A DNA stretch of 33,870 nt from Candidatus Avelusimicrobium bubulum (GCA_902798835.1 CADBYN010000010.1:11745-45614), one strand, 5' to 3'. Counted from the first letter of the stretch, positions 23,150 to 31,930 are shown. Translations and numbers: made by a program. The notes: generated by a model from the sequence alone, not told the origin.

Positions 23150-23914
23150 TTATTTTTGTATGATGTGTACGGCAAACCCGCCGATTTCGTCTTGCAGGTA
23201 AACCACGCGCAACGAGCCATCTTCGTTATAATCGGCGCTTTTCCAGTTGAACTTAGCGCCGCGCTGCTCCAAATACCACGCAGCACGGGCAGGATGATTG
23301 GTAGCAATAGCAATATGTCCATGCGTGCCGTAAAACATTTTTTTCATGGCTTCGATGTACGGCCCGGCAAAATAAGCTCCGCCCTTATCGGTTTTAGTAA
23401 ACCCGAACAAATGTTCAAATTGGTCGGCGGTGTTTTCGGCCTCTTTTACATTGGGGTGGTTGATCCCCACGTGGCGCAGTTCAAACCCAAGCATTTTTTG
23501 CAAAGATTGTTGTGCACGGTGGGTAATTTCTTCCCATTTTTGCTTTTTAACGTCACTTACGAGCACAAGTTTATTGGCACATTGCGCCAAAACCGTAGAA
23601 CCGTCCAGCAAATTGTTCCCCTTACGCAGCAGAAAAGGTGCTTGTGCCTTTTTAGAAATACCTGTGGTGCCTACAATAAAATCAACTCGGTTGGTCTTAT
23701 CGTACAGGCCTTGCACGCCGATAAGTACTTGCGGATAACGCGTGTGCATTTTTTTCACTGCAGGGGCCAGGCTTTTGTCCCACGGTATAATGATTCCCCG
23801 GATGCCGCCCTTTACCAAAGCGTCCGCGGCGCGCAGGATATTTTGCTCATCCAGGGCCGGAATAGCGGCAAATAAACCGATGTTATAAACTTGGTCCCGA
23901 AGTTTTTTAATCAT
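23150..23914 (-). CDS. Degenerate KDPG-aldolase-like domain fused to a VOC-like domain
   Basis: Of 254 residues, the first 140 or so resemble the start of KHG/KDPG aldolases: FAAIPALDEQNILRAADALVKGGIRGIIIPW, then VLIGVQGLYDK and VDFIVGTTGISK for the following strands. The catalytic Glu of VEVTLRT is absent (IIIPW instead), and no KFFPA-type Schiff-base lysine segment is seen. Residues about 145-254 (LRHVGINHPNVKEAE...FGFTKTDKGGAYFAG...GHIAIATNHPARAAWYLEQRGAKF...AVHIIQK) look like a VOC/glyoxalase half, as found fused to some firmicute aldolases. It is probably not an active aldolase. Its ATG overlaps the cinA stop by 4 bp (ATGA), so the two are translationally coupled. Confidence 0.65.
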   Translation of the reverse strand: MIKKLRDQVYNIGLFAAIPALDEQNILRAADALVKGGIRGIIIPWDKSLAPAVKKMHTRYPQVLIGVQGLYDKTNRVDFIVGTTGISKKAQAPFLLRKGNNLLDGSTVLAQCANKLVLVSDVKKQKWEEITHRAQQSLQKMLGFELRHVGINHPNVKEAENTADQFEHLFGFTKTDKGGAYFAGPYIEAMKKMFYGTHGHIAIATNHPARAAWYLEQRGAKFNWKSADYNEDGSLRVVYLQDEIGGFAVHIIQK

Positions 23915-25152
23915 GCCGCCTTATCCTTTTCAATTTGCGCTAAAAGTAGTTGAATAGCATGCACAGACCCACGCCCGATGTTGCGTTCACGCGTGTGAGA
24001 AATCAGCAATTTTTCGGCCACCGTTCCTTTGGGGCCGGCTACGGCTACCCACACGGTTCCTACCGGTTTGTCCTTTGTGCCACCGTCCGGACCGGCAACA
24101 CCCGTTGTGGAAACGGCATATTGTGCCCCTAACGCCTTGCGGGCACCTTCGGCCATCTGGCGGGCAACAAGCTCACTAACAGCTCCGTATTTTTCCAAAT
24201 CTTGCGGGTTAACACCCAGCACATTGACTTTGACCTCGTTGGCATAGGCCACCACGCCACCCAAAAAATATGAGGAAGCGCCCGACATGGAGGTAATCAT
24301 ATGGGCAATATTCCCTCCCGTGCAGCTCTCAGCGCTGGCTACGGTTGCACCGGTATTTTTTAGGCGCAGGAGGAGATCTTCGCGGCTTTCCCCTTCGTTG
24401 GACGGCTGATAGGGTAAATCTTGCAAGGCAGCCAGTAGTTTTTCGTAGAATACATCCAATTTTTCCACCGCGGCGCCTTTGGCCGTTAAACGAAGTCGCA
24501 CGTATCCCTCACTAGGCAAATACGCCAGGCTTATTCCATCGGGCAAGGCACTTTCGAAATCAGCTAATTTAAGAGCGATCTCCGACTCCGGGATATCAAA
24601 TACCGTTATCATTTTAAAGCGCAAAAACAAGTCTGTAAATTTAGCCTTTAGACGGGGCAATACTTCGTGGTGCATCAAGTATTCGGTTTCAAATGGAACC
24701 CCAGGCAAAGAAACGAGTACCTTCTTTTTGTGGTCAAACCACATCCCGCTGGCCGTTCCCTTAAGGTTACGCAAAGGGATGCATTTTTCGGGCAAGAGCG
24801 CCTGGGAAACATTATATTTATTCATCCGGTTGGGGATATCGGCAAACATCTCCTCGAGCCAGTGATACACTTCTTTATTTTCAACTAATGGGCAATCAAA
24901 GTATTCGGCCAGTACTTTTTTGGTAAGGTCATCTTTGGTAGGGCCCAGTCCGCCGGTCATTAGCACCACATCCGCGCGCAAAAAAGCATCGTTAATGGCA
25001 CGCACGATGGCATTGCGCTCATCGGCTACCGAGCGCATTTCCACGGTTTCTGCGCCTAATTTTGTTAGTTCCCGGGCCATAAAGCGGGAGTTGGTATCTA
25101 AAATCTGCCCTAATAGAATTTCGTCTCCAATGGTAATAATAACAGCTTTCAT
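23911..25152 (-). CDS. cinA: CinA family protein (NMN deamidase / damage-inducible)
   Basis: The 413-residue protein has both standard parts. The N-terminal MoaB/MogA-like domain contains IITIGDEILLGQILDTNS and VVLMTGGLGPTKDDLTK. The C-terminal CinA/PncC domain contains AESCTGGNIAHMITSMSG, SSYFLGGVVAYANEVKVNVLGV and STTGVAGPDGGTKDKPVGTV. PncC domains hydrolyse nicotinamide mononucleotide to recycle pyridine nucleotides; the N-domain has ADP-ribose pyrophosphatase activity in studied homologues. AGGAGG seven bases before the ATG fixes the start. An extended -10 (TATGCTACAAT) lies about 30 bp upstream. The aldolase/VOC fusion is the next gene in the same transcript. Confidence 0.95.
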   Translation of the reverse strand: MKAVIITIGDEILLGQILDTNSRFMARELTKLGAETVEMRSVADERNAIVRAINDAFLRADVVLMTGGLGPTKDDLTKKVLAEYFDCPLVENKEVYHWLEEMFADIPNRMNKYNVSQALLPEKCIPLRNLKGTASGMWFDHKKKVLVSLPGVPFETEYLMHHEVLPRLKAKFTDLFLRFKMITVFDIPESEIALKLADFESALPDGISLAYLPSEGYVRLRLTAKGAAVEKLDVFYEKLLAALQDLPYQPSNEGESREDLLLRLKNTGATVASAESCTGGNIAHMITSMSGASSYFLGGVVAYANEVKVNVLGVNPQDLEKYGAVSELVARQMAEGARKALGAQYAVSTTGVAGPDGGTKDKPVGTVWVAVAGPKGTVAEKLLISHTRERNIGRGSVHAIQLLLAQIEKDKAA

Positions 25153-25182
25153 GGAACCTCCTGTAAGACGATAGTTTCCCTT

Positions 25183-25193
25183 ATTGTAGCATA
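25183..25193 (-). promoter_or_regulatory. Extended -10 promoter of cinA
   Basis: Minus-strand TATGCTACAAT, identical over 11 bases to the element upstream of the acyl-CoA synthetase gene at 29210-29220. No good -35 is seen. Confidence 0.6.
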
Positions 25194-25208
25194 TTTAAAT
25201 TCACAAAC

Positions 25209-25241
25209 AACAAGGGGAACGCGCGTAGCGTTCCCCTTGTT
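25209..25241 (-). terminator. Terminator after the CBM48-like gene
   Basis: Perfect 14-bp stem aacaaggggaacgc / gcgttccccttgtt with a 5-base loop. The T-tract behind it on the minus strand is weak, but the stem is long and GC-rich. Confidence 0.75.
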
Positions 25242-25262
25242 TATTATGTAACGTAATTTAAA

Positions 25263-25907
25263 TTATTCTACGACCAGTACCGAGCGACCATCTTTTTCTT
25301 CGGCGTACGGGTCGAGGGTATTTTTACCGTCGATAACATACAAGAACTTATAGGTACCCGGGGCAATAGAAAGCGTCGTTTCCCAATAGTCACCCACTTT
25401 TTTAAGGGCTTGCGGCTTAGACATGGTAAATCCGCTCACTACGGAAACTTTGTTCCCCTCACCAAACCAGCGGAAAGTGACTTTGCGGTACTTACCGGTT
25501 GTGGGCGTGATGATGATACTTTGCTTGACTTCTTTAGGAGCAGGAGTTTGGGTAGCAGGAGCCATTTCTACCACGACAGGCTCAACCGCCTTCACAGGTT
25601 CAGCCGTTTTCACGGGCTCTTTGACAGGTTCCTCTGGTTTTACTTCCTCATGTGCGGCTATCGGCTGCACCGATGTATCCGCCACAGTTACCACTTCCTC
25701 TTCCGTAATTACAGGCAACGTCTCTTCTTGCGTTTGAACAGTCTCCGTTGTTTGAAACGGAGCTGGGTTAAAAAGTTTCCCCGAAAATTGCTTGTAGAGG
25801 AAAAAGCCAAAGACGCACAAAAAAATCACGTCCAGCACGATCAAAAACAACCACATGTCTTTGTTAGAAGACGGTTTTTCTTCAAAATCTTGGGAATTGT
25901 TTTGCAT
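25263..25907 (-). CDS. Membrane-anchored protein with C-terminal CBM48-like (glycogen-binding) domain
   Basis: The 214-residue protein has a short cytoplasmic N-terminus and one membrane helix (MWLFLIVLDVIFLCVFGFFLY, about 18-38). A long Pro/Glu/Val/Thr linker carries PVKEPVKTAEPVKAVEP-type repeats to about residue 125. The C-terminal beta-domain reads VTFRWFGEGNKVSVVSGFT...GDYWETTLSIAPGTYKFLYVIDG...DPYAEEKDG. This matches the E-set/CBM48 fold of AMP-kinase beta subunits and glycogen-branching enzymes, with Trp and Asn near the ligand face. The domain would face the periplasm or outside unless topology is reversed. Role unknown; a structural or glycan-binding function is plausible. AGGA precedes the ATG. 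Confidence 0.75.
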   Translation of the reverse strand: MQNNSQDFEEKPSSNKDMWLFLIVLDVIFLCVFGFFLYKQFSGKLFNPAPFQTTETVQTQEETLPVITEEEVVTVADTSVQPIAAHEEVKPEEPVKEPVKTAEPVKAVEPVVVEMAPATQTPAPKEVKQSIIITPTTGKYRKVTFRWFGEGNKVSVVSGFTMSKPQALKKVGDYWETTLSIAPGTYKFLYVIDGKNTLDPYAEEKDGRSVLVVE

Positions 25908-25925
25908 AGGGGATCCTATTAAAAA

Positions 25926-25996
25926 AGCGGGCGAAGGGAATCGAACCCTCGTCTAAAGCTTGGGAAGCTTCCATTCTACCATTGAACCACGCCCGC
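25926..25996 (-). tRNA. tRNA-Gly, anticodon CCC
   Basis: The 71-base cloverleaf has acceptor GCGGGCG/CGCCCGC, D arm GTTC-AATGGTA-GAAT, anticodon stem GAAGC/GCTTT with loop TTCCCAA, and T arm GAGGG-TTCGATT-CCCTT. The anticodon CCC reads GGG. The discriminator is T(U); CCA is not encoded, and a T-run follows at once and probably terminates transcription. Confidence 0.93.
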
Positions 25997-26015
25997 ACAA
26001 ATTTAACGACAACTT

Positions 26016-26044
26016 ATTGTAGCAAAATTTACTTTGCCATACAA
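26016..26044 (-). promoter_or_regulatory. Promoter of tRNA-Gly
   Basis: Minus strand TTGTAT (26039-26044), 17-bp spacer, TACAAT (26016-26021) preceded by TGC. It starts directly after the stop codon of the CCA-adding enzyme gene, giving the tRNA an independent transcript. Confidence 0.8.
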
Positions 26045-27550
26045 TCATTTTCCCGCCACGGGTAACGTTTTAATAAACGCCAATGCATCGGCCCTGGTGT
26101 GGATTTTTCCTTCCACCTGCGCCTCAGCTACAGCTTCCAAAATTTCCCCCACCGCTGGCCCCGGTTTAAGGTGCAACACGTTCATGATATCCACCCCGGT
26201 CAAAATTTTATCCGGACGAACTAACGCAGGTCGCTCAAAGTACTGCTCTAACATAAAGTTGAGCACTTGCAAGTGCCGTAGGGTTTTGCCGATATTTTTG
26301 TAGCGTTCTGCCTGGGCAATCGTCATCAGGCGTTCCCCGCTTTTGGGCAAGATGCGCCGCAACTGCGTGTCCGTCACATAACTGGTATAATCGGCCCAAC
26401 ATAAAAATAACAGGGGAATGGCCGCATCGCCCAAATCACGGAAAAAATGATACACCCCACGGCGGGTCAACACATCATTACTGGCCAGGTTGGACGGGCG
26501 TAAATGCTCGCCAATCATGGCACAAATCAAACGCGTGTCAGCCTTACTGTAATGCAGTTTATCAAGCACTTTGCGCGCCATACGCGCCCCTTGTTGCTCG
26601 TGATAGAAAAATCGCAAACGTCCTTTATGCATTTTGGCGGTAGACGGCTTGGCAATATCGTGCAGAAGCGCCGTCATTTTTAGTAACGGTTTGTTGACGG
26701 CAAACGGCCTAAGTTGCGAGGCAAATTTGGGGAATGCTTTATCCAAATGGTTCAGTACATAATCCATGCGTTTGCATACTAAAAGTGTGTGTTTGAGCAC
26801 TCCCCCCTTTCCATAATATACTTCGGCACAGGGGCGTTGGTCTTCCAAAAAGGGAAACAAAGCCGTAAGCAGCCCACATTTGTCCATTTGCAACAGAAAA
26901 TCATATAACACACCGGGTACGGCAAATAAGCGGTCCAATTCTTCTTTAATGCGCTCACCGGCCGGTTGGCTAATCAAAGCCGCGTCCTTTTTGATTTGAA
27001 TTAACGTATTGGGAGTAATCTTGAATTTGAGTTCGGCCGCACAGCGAAACGCCCGTAACATCCGCAAAGGGTCTTCCTCAAAGCGTGTTTTTCCATTGAT
27101 ACGAATAAGTTTATTTTTTAAGTCGGCCAGGCCGCCCGTTTCATCTACAATTTGAGCCCGCCGTATACGTTTTAAAATTACGTGCGCGGTATCGTTTGGA
27201 CGCGGCGTAACGACAATTTGCGGCTTGGCACTTACAGGATAGGCCAAGGAGTTGAAGGCAAAGTCGCGCCGTTGCAAATCGGCTTTTAGATTTCTGCCCT
27301 GATAAGCTGTTAAATCAATTTGAATTTTATCTTCGTGCGTAACCAAGCGCCATACACCCAGTTCCGGGTCCATTTCAAAACTAGCGGCATTGAGACGTTT
27401 GGCAAGTGTTTGGGCAACTTGTTTAACTTGGTAAGCCGGTAAGGTAATATCGATATCGCCGGATTGCCGCTTGAGCAGGCTATTGCGCACAATCCCGCCC
27501 ACATAGTGCCCATCCGGCACTACTTCGGCCAGGATAGCGGCCAACTCCAT
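26045..27550 (-). CDS. cca: CCA-adding enzyme / poly(A) polymerase family nucleotidyltransferase
   Basis: The 501-residue class II nucleotidyltransferase has GGIVRNSLLKRQSGDIDIT (Gly18-Gly19, Asp32 and Asp34 as metal ligands) and RRDFAFNSLAY. The RNA-binding neck follows, with DPLRMLRAFRCAAEL. A C-terminal HD domain has TALLHDIAKP. It repairs or builds the 3' CCA of tRNAs, fitting two tRNA genes in this window without encoded CCA; a poly(A) polymerase role cannot be excluded, since the two activities are hard to separate by sequence. CAGGAG eight bases before the ATG lies in the end of the upstream acyl-CoA synthetase gene, whose stop is 2 bp away. Confidence 0.9.
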   Translation of the reverse strand: MELAAILAEVVPDGHYVGGIVRNSLLKRQSGDIDITLPAYQVKQVAQTLAKRLNAASFEMDPELGVWRLVTHEDKIQIDLTAYQGRNLKADLQRRDFAFNSLAYPVSAKPQIVVTPRPNDTAHVILKRIRRAQIVDETGGLADLKNKLIRINGKTRFEEDPLRMLRAFRCAAELKFKITPNTLIQIKKDAALISQPAGERIKEELDRLFAVPGVLYDFLLQMDKCGLLTALFPFLEDQRPCAEVYYGKGGVLKHTLLVCKRMDYVLNHLDKAFPKFASQLRPFAVNKPLLKMTALLHDIAKPSTAKMHKGRLRFFYHEQQGARMARKVLDKLHYSKADTRLICAMIGEHLRPSNLASNDVLTRRGVYHFFRDLGDAAIPLLFLCWADYTSYVTDTQLRRILPKSGERLMTIAQAERYKNIGKTLRHLQVLNFMLEQYFERPALVRPDKILTGVDIMNVLHLKPGPAVGEILEAVAEAQVEGKIHTRADALAFIKTLPVAGK

Positions 27551-27552
27551 GG

Positions 27553-29181
27553 CTACTCCTGTGCAGCAGGGGCAACTGCCCCGGCGGCTATGGCTTTTTT
27601 GAGTTTTTCTACCGCATCTTTGCGCAGTTCGCGTTTGAGCACTTTGCGCAGGGCGTTTTTGGGGAGTTCTTCCACGAATTCAAAATCGCGCGGGCGTTTG
27701 TAGTTGTCCAAATGAGTTTTCAAGAATTTGCGGAATTCCGCATCAGATACTTCCACCCCTTCTTTTTTTACCGCATAGAGTTTAATAAATTCACCCCCGC
27801 GGCCATCCGGCACACCGATAATGGCGCACTCTTCAATAGCCGGGTGCTCGCAAATGATGGCTTCCACCTGGGCAGAAAATACTTTAAGCCCTTTGATGAT
27901 AATCATGTCTTTCTTGCGGTCTTTGATGAAAATAAATCCATCGTCATCTACTTCCACAATATCGCCGGTTTTAAACCAACCGTCTTCGGTAAACGCATCA
28001 CGGGTGGCTTTTTCGTTACCCCAATATCCCTTGAATAAGTTGGGGCCTTTTACGCACAGTTCCCCTTCGGTATTGCGCGGGACTTCGTGTCCCTCATCAT
28101 CTACTACCAATGTGCTTACCGCTGGGATAGCCGGCCCTACTGATTTAATCTTTTGTAATTCTTCGGTATTGACACTTACCACAGGGCTTGTTTCGGTAAG
28201 GCCATAACCTTCCAAAATCTTCACCCCGATTTTCTCTTCAAACCGGTCTTTGATTTCTTGGGTAAGAGGGGCCGCTCCTGAGATACCAAACCGCACGTTC
28301 TTAAACGGCCAAAAGCGTAAATAAAGTTGCTTTAAGCCCTTTGCTTCTTTGGAAAGCACCGCATAAATCTGCGGAACAGCCAAGATCAGGGTTACTTTTT
28401 CAGTTCCCATAGCTCCAAGCCACTTGCTAGCAGGCATTACGTTGGCAACGATAACAACTTTTAGGTTTAGGTACAATGGAATAACTACGCACGTAGTCCA
28501 CGCAAACGAGTGGAACATAGGCAGTAAACACAAGAATACGTCGTCATCAGTAATTTTAAAAATCTGCGCGCAAGAAATCACGTTGGCAGCCAAGTTCCCG
28601 TGGGTAATCATGGCCCCTTTGGGAAGGCCCGTTGTACCGGAGGTATACAAAATAAAAGCCAAATCATCCAGCGTGGCTTGCGCAGAAGCCGTTTCGTCGT
28701 GATAGGTGGACTTCTCAATCTCTTTCCAGAAGAATTGGACTTTGTCACACCCTTGCACAGAGGACGGAATTTCATCGGTGGTAAAGATCGTCTCCACCGT
28801 AGGCATATTGGGTAAGCACTTTACGTAGTGGCGGATAAATTCAGCTTGCGTAACTACAGCCTTCACCTGGGCATTGTTCAAAATATACTCGATTTCTTCG
28901 GGCTTGGTGACCATAAAGTTCATCGGGATTGCCACCGCCCCCAACTTATATAGTCCGTAGTTCGCTACGACCGTATCGATGGAATTGCGGTGCGCTACCG
29001 CCACGCGGTCACCCTTACGGATACCATGTTCAAAGAACATATCAGCCGCGCGGTCCACCTGCATCAACAGTTCGTGATAAGAGACTTTTTTTTCAGTACC
29101 TGCTTCCACCAACGCAATTTTATTAGGAAAACGAAATGCGCTATCAGACAAAGAAGTATACAAATCTTTACGGCGAATCAT
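27553..29181 (-). CDS. Long-chain fatty-acid/acyl-CoA synthetase (AMP-forming)
   Basis: The 542-residue ANL-superfamily enzyme has P-loop ILYTSGTTGLPKGAMITHGN, adenine motif GYGLTETSPVVSVN, hinge region WFKTGDIVEVDDDGFIFIKDRKKDMIIIKG, and a C-terminal catalytic lysine region KNALRKVLKREL. It activates a carboxylate with ATP and transfers it to CoA; the overall pattern and length fit medium- to long-chain fatty acids. GAGG five bases before the ATG at 29181 is a better start than the GTG two codons upstream, which overlaps that site. An extended -10 lies 30 bp upstream. It is tightly followed by the cca gene. Confidence 0.92.
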   Translation of the reverse strand: MIRRKDLYTSLSDSAFRFPNKIALVEAGTEKKVSYHELLMQVDRAADMFFEHGIRKGDRVAVAHRNSIDTVVANYGLYKLGAVAIPMNFMVTKPEEIEYILNNAQVKAVVTQAEFIRHYVKCLPNMPTVETIFTTDEIPSSVQGCDKVQFFWKEIEKSTYHDETASAQATLDDLAFILYTSGTTGLPKGAMITHGNLAANVISCAQIFKITDDDVFLCLLPMFHSFAWTTCVVIPLYLNLKVVIVANVMPASKWLGAMGTEKVTLILAVPQIYAVLSKEAKGLKQLYLRFWPFKNVRFGISGAAPLTQEIKDRFEEKIGVKILEGYGLTETSPVVSVNTEELQKIKSVGPAIPAVSTLVVDDEGHEVPRNTEGELCVKGPNLFKGYWGNEKATRDAFTEDGWFKTGDIVEVDDDGFIFIKDRKKDMIIIKGLKVFSAQVEAIICEHPAIEECAIIGVPDGRGGEFIKLYAVKKEGVEVSDAEFRKFLKTHLDNYKRPRDFEFVEELPKNALRKVLKRELRKDAVEKLKKAIAAGAVAPAAQE

Positions 29182-29209
29182 AAGCACCTCACAAAATCGG
29201 TATATTTAT

Positions 29210-29220
29210 ATTGTAGCATA
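29210..29220 (-). promoter_or_regulatory. Extended -10 promoter of the acyl-CoA synthetase gene
   Basis: Minus-strand TATGCTACAAT, same 11 bases as before cinA. It lies in the 53-bp gap after the ABC transporter operon, where no terminator is seen. Confidence 0.55.
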
Positions 29221-29234
29221 CTTACCAGGGGATA

Positions 29235-30107
29235 TCACCCTTGTCTGGGATCTAAAATATCCCGAAAGGCATCTCCCAGTAAGTTCCACCCTAACACAAA
29301 TAAGAAAATCGCTCCCCCCGGCACTACGACGGTATACCAATACGCCAACGGATGTCCCGGGGCACCTAATACCCAGTTACGCGCCATGGCAATGAGCTGC
29401 CCCCAATCGGCCGTGCCCGGCTGGGCGCCCAACCCCAAAAAGGAAAGCGAGGCCGCTGTAAGCACCACATATCCAATGTCTAAACTGGCTACCACTACGG
29501 ACGGATAAATAGAGTTGGGTACAATATGCCGCCAAAAAATTCGTCCGCCGCTGGCTCCCAACGTGCGGGCAGCCGTCACAAAACCGCGCTCTTTAACCGA
29601 TAAGATATCCCCGCGCACCAAACGCGCGTAAGACGGCCACGCCACCGCGGTAAGCGCGATCATCATATTTTTGATATCCGGCCCCAACATAGCCGCAATC
29701 ACCATGGCCAGCACCAACGAAGGGACCGCAAACACAACATCGGTCATGCGCATAAGCACTTCATCCACTTTCCCGCCAAAATAAGCGGCCACGCCCCCTA
29801 TCAAAAGCCCAACTAAAAATGCTAAAAGTGTAACGGTAATTCCAATCTTAAATGCCAAGCGCGCCCCCCACACTACGCCATAATAGAGGTCATATTGTTG
29901 CTCAGTAGTACCCAACCAATGCTGCGAAGACGGGCCCTGCGGCTCGATTTGGTAACTGGTCTGCGGCAGTTGGTAGGGATTATTCGCATTTTGCACAGGG
30001 GCCAGCACCGGGGCAAATAACGCCACCAGCACAAACAAGCTCACCAGGATTAGCCCGGCTAACGAAGTTTTACTTTTGCAAATTCGTTTTAATAAGCGCA
30101 ATTTCAT
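29235..30107 (-). CDS. oppC: Oligopeptide/dipeptide-type ABC transporter permease, C subunit
   Basis: The 290-residue protein has an N-terminal OppC_N helix (SLAGLILVSLFVLVALFAPVLAP) and five further helices with the conserved cytoplasmic loop VRGDILSVKERGFVTAARTLGASGGRIFWRHIVPN, which contacts the ATPases. SLSFLGLG and the C-terminal DAFRDILDPR are family hallmarks. GGAG before the ATG lies in the end of the B-subunit gene 3 bp upstream. It is the last gene of the transporter operon; peptide or nickel substrates are both possible without the binding protein. Confidence 0.9.
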   Translation of the reverse strand: MKLRLLKRICKSKTSLAGLILVSLFVLVALFAPVLAPVQNANNPYQLPQTSYQIEPQGPSSQHWLGTTEQQYDLYYGVVWGARLAFKIGITVTLLAFLVGLLIGGVAAYFGGKVDEVLMRMTDVVFAVPSLVLAMVIAAMLGPDIKNMMIALTAVAWPSYARLVRGDILSVKERGFVTAARTLGASGGRIFWRHIVPNSIYPSVVVASLDIGYVVLTAASLSFLGLGAQPGTADWGQLIAMARNWVLGAPGHPLAYWYTVVVPGGAIFLFVLGWNLLGDAFRDILDPRQG

Positions 30108-30110
30108 CGT

Positions 30111-31136
30111 TTACTCCAAGCGAATACGCGGGTCTACGGCTGTATACAAAATATCGGAAAGCAAATTGCCTACCACAAATAGCACCGCTACCAAGAACGA
30201 AAAACCCATAATTCCGGCAATATCGAGTTGTTGGGCCGCCAACACACCAAAGCGGCCAATGCCCGGGTAATCAAAAATAGTTTCCACAATTACTGTTCCG
30301 CCCAACAAACGGATAAACTGAATCCCGGCTAGCGTAATCACAGGGATGATGGCGTTTTTCCCGGCATGTTTATAGATAATTTGATACTTGCTTAACCCTT
30401 TGGCACGGGCCGTACGCACATAATCTTTGTTGAGTTCTTCGAGCATGGACGAACGCATCACCCGCACCATTAAAGCAAAAGATCCAATACACAACGTCAT
30501 AGCAGGCAATACCAAGTGAGAGAGCACATCCCCAAACACCCGCCACTGACCGTTAAGTAAACTATCAATGAGTAAAAACCCGGTATAGGTTTTAAAGCCG
30601 GCCCCGTGAATAATAATATCGGTTTGAATCGAATATCCCCCCGGGGCAAACCAGTGCAACTGCCCGTAAAACACCATCAGCAGTAGTAACCCCAGCACAA
30701 AAATCGGTAATGAAAATCCACCCACGGAAATAAACCGCGCCACAATATCTTGCCATCTGTCTTTGTGCACGGCCGAAGCCGCCCCAAACCACACGCCGAA
30801 AAACACCACTAAAATCATGGTGAGCACCGCCAGCTGGATGGTAGCCGGCAAGTATTGCTTGAGCGCCTGCGCCACAGGCATATTCGCGCTGGGGCTATAT
30901 CCCAAATCTCCGTGTACCGCATTTTTAAGCCAGCGGCCGTATTGTTTAAACACATTATCGCGCAACCCATACTGACGGATAACTTCTTCCAATGCGTTCA
31001 TTTGGCGCGGATCTTTTACGTATAAAGAGGCGCGCATTTCGGGACTCAAGCGCTGGGTCAAGAAAAAGAGTAAAAAGGTAACGCCTAAAATCACCAGCGG
31101 CAACAAACAAAGACGGCGCAAAATATAACGGGTCAT
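30111..31136 (-). CDS. oppB: Oligopeptide/dipeptide-type ABC transporter permease, B subunit
   Basis: The 341-residue permease starts MTRYILRRLCLLPLVILGVTFLLFFL, as OppB/DppB proteins do. A periplasmic stretch has RQYGLRDNVFKQYGRWLKNAVHGDLGYS. The coupling loop is MRSSMLEELNKDYVRTARAKGLSKYQIIYKHAGKN, and the C-terminus YTAVDPRIRLE. It pairs with the C subunit to form the inner-membrane channel. Its ATG overlaps the stop of the F-subunit gene by 4 bp, indicating coupled translation. Confidence 0.92.
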   Translation of the reverse strand: MTRYILRRLCLLPLVILGVTFLLFFLTQRLSPEMRASLYVKDPRQMNALEEVIRQYGLRDNVFKQYGRWLKNAVHGDLGYSPSANMPVAQALKQYLPATIQLAVLTMILVVFFGVWFGAASAVHKDRWQDIVARFISVGGFSLPIFVLGLLLLMVFYGQLHWFAPGGYSIQTDIIIHGAGFKTYTGFLLIDSLLNGQWRVFGDVLSHLVLPAMTLCIGSFALMVRVMRSSMLEELNKDYVRTARAKGLSKYQIIYKHAGKNAIIPVITLAGIQFIRLLGGTVIVETIFDYPGIGRFGVLAAQQLDIAGIMGFSFLVAVLFVVGNLLSDILYTAVDPRIRLE

Positions 31137-31930
31137 CTTTTTCCCCCTTCTATCGTGGGAACAGCCGCAAGCAACGTTTTCGTATAGGTTTGTTTAGGGG
31201 CTGAAAATAATTGTTCGGCTGGGGCATTTTCCACGATTTTTCCATCGTGCATAACTGCAATATCATCACATAAAAATCGCGCGACTGCAAAATCATGCGT
31301 AACAAAAAGCATAGACAATTTGCGCGTTTGCGCAATATCTTTAAGTAAATTCAAAATTTGCGCCTGCACCGAAACATCCAACGCAGATACCGGCTCGTCC
31401 GCAATTAAAACAGAGGGGTTCAACGCCAACGCACGCGCGATGGCAATACGCTGGCGTTGCCCGCCGGAAAATTCATGGGCAAAGCGGTCCAAATACGCGC
31501 TGTCTAACTGCACGGAGGCCAACAACTCGCACAGGTATTTTTCGCGCGCGGATTTATCCTTGTAAAGGCCGTGGATATCCAGCGGCTCGCCGACTAATTG
31601 GCGCACGGTTAGGCGCGGGTCCAAACTGGCGTACGGATCTTGATACACTACCTGCATTTCCCGACGTAACGCACGCCACTCTTTTTTATTAAGCGCGGCA
31701 ATATTTTTACCATTGATTTCTACGCTGCCCGACGTAATAGGCTCAATACCCAAAATCACTTTGCATAGCGTACTCTTTCCACAACCCGACTCGCCCACCA
31801 ACCCGAGTACCTTGCCTTTTTCCAAGGTAAGATTAATACCGCGCAACACTTCTTTGTACGTCGCGGTGCCCAACCAAGGTTTGCGCACATAGGTTTTTGT
31901 AAGATTACTTACTTGCAGAGCGGCGGTCAT
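31133..31930 (-). CDS. oppF: Oligopeptide-type ABC transporter ATP-binding protein, F subunit
   Basis: The 265-residue ATPase has Walker A GESGCGKSTLCKVILG, Q-loop VVYQDPYASLDPRLTV, signature FSGGQRQRIAIARAL, Walker B VLIADEPVSALDVS and H-loop FVTHDFAVARFLC. The SLDPRLT segment is typical for OppF/DppF. It lacks the extended C-terminal cysteine region usual for OppF and ends soon after the H-loop domain. AGGAGG precedes the ATG, which overlaps the stop of the D-subunit gene by 4 bp. Confidence 0.92.
   Translation of the reverse strand: MTAALQVSNLTKTYVRKPWLGTATYKEVLRGINLTLEKGKVLGLVGESGCGKSTLCKVILGIEPITSGSVEINGKNIAALNKKEWRALRREMQVVYQDPYASLDPRLTVRQLVGEPLDIHGLYKDKSAREKYLCELLASVQLDSAYLDRFAHEFSGGQRQRIAIARALALNPSVLIADEPVSALDVSVQAQILNLLKDIAQTRKLSMLFVTHDFAVARFLCDDIAVMHDGKIVENAPAEQLFSAPKQTYTKTLLAAVPTIEGGKR

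Noticed and set aside
23156-23875. 239-codon open frame antisense to the aldolase/VOC gene
   Set aside because: The minus-strand gene is supported by the cinA overlap and family similarity; the antisense protein has no recognisable features.
25410-25922. 170-codon frame antisense to the CBM48-like gene
   Set aside because: His/Arg/Phe-rich composition is the complement of the Pro/Glu/Val linker; no start signal.
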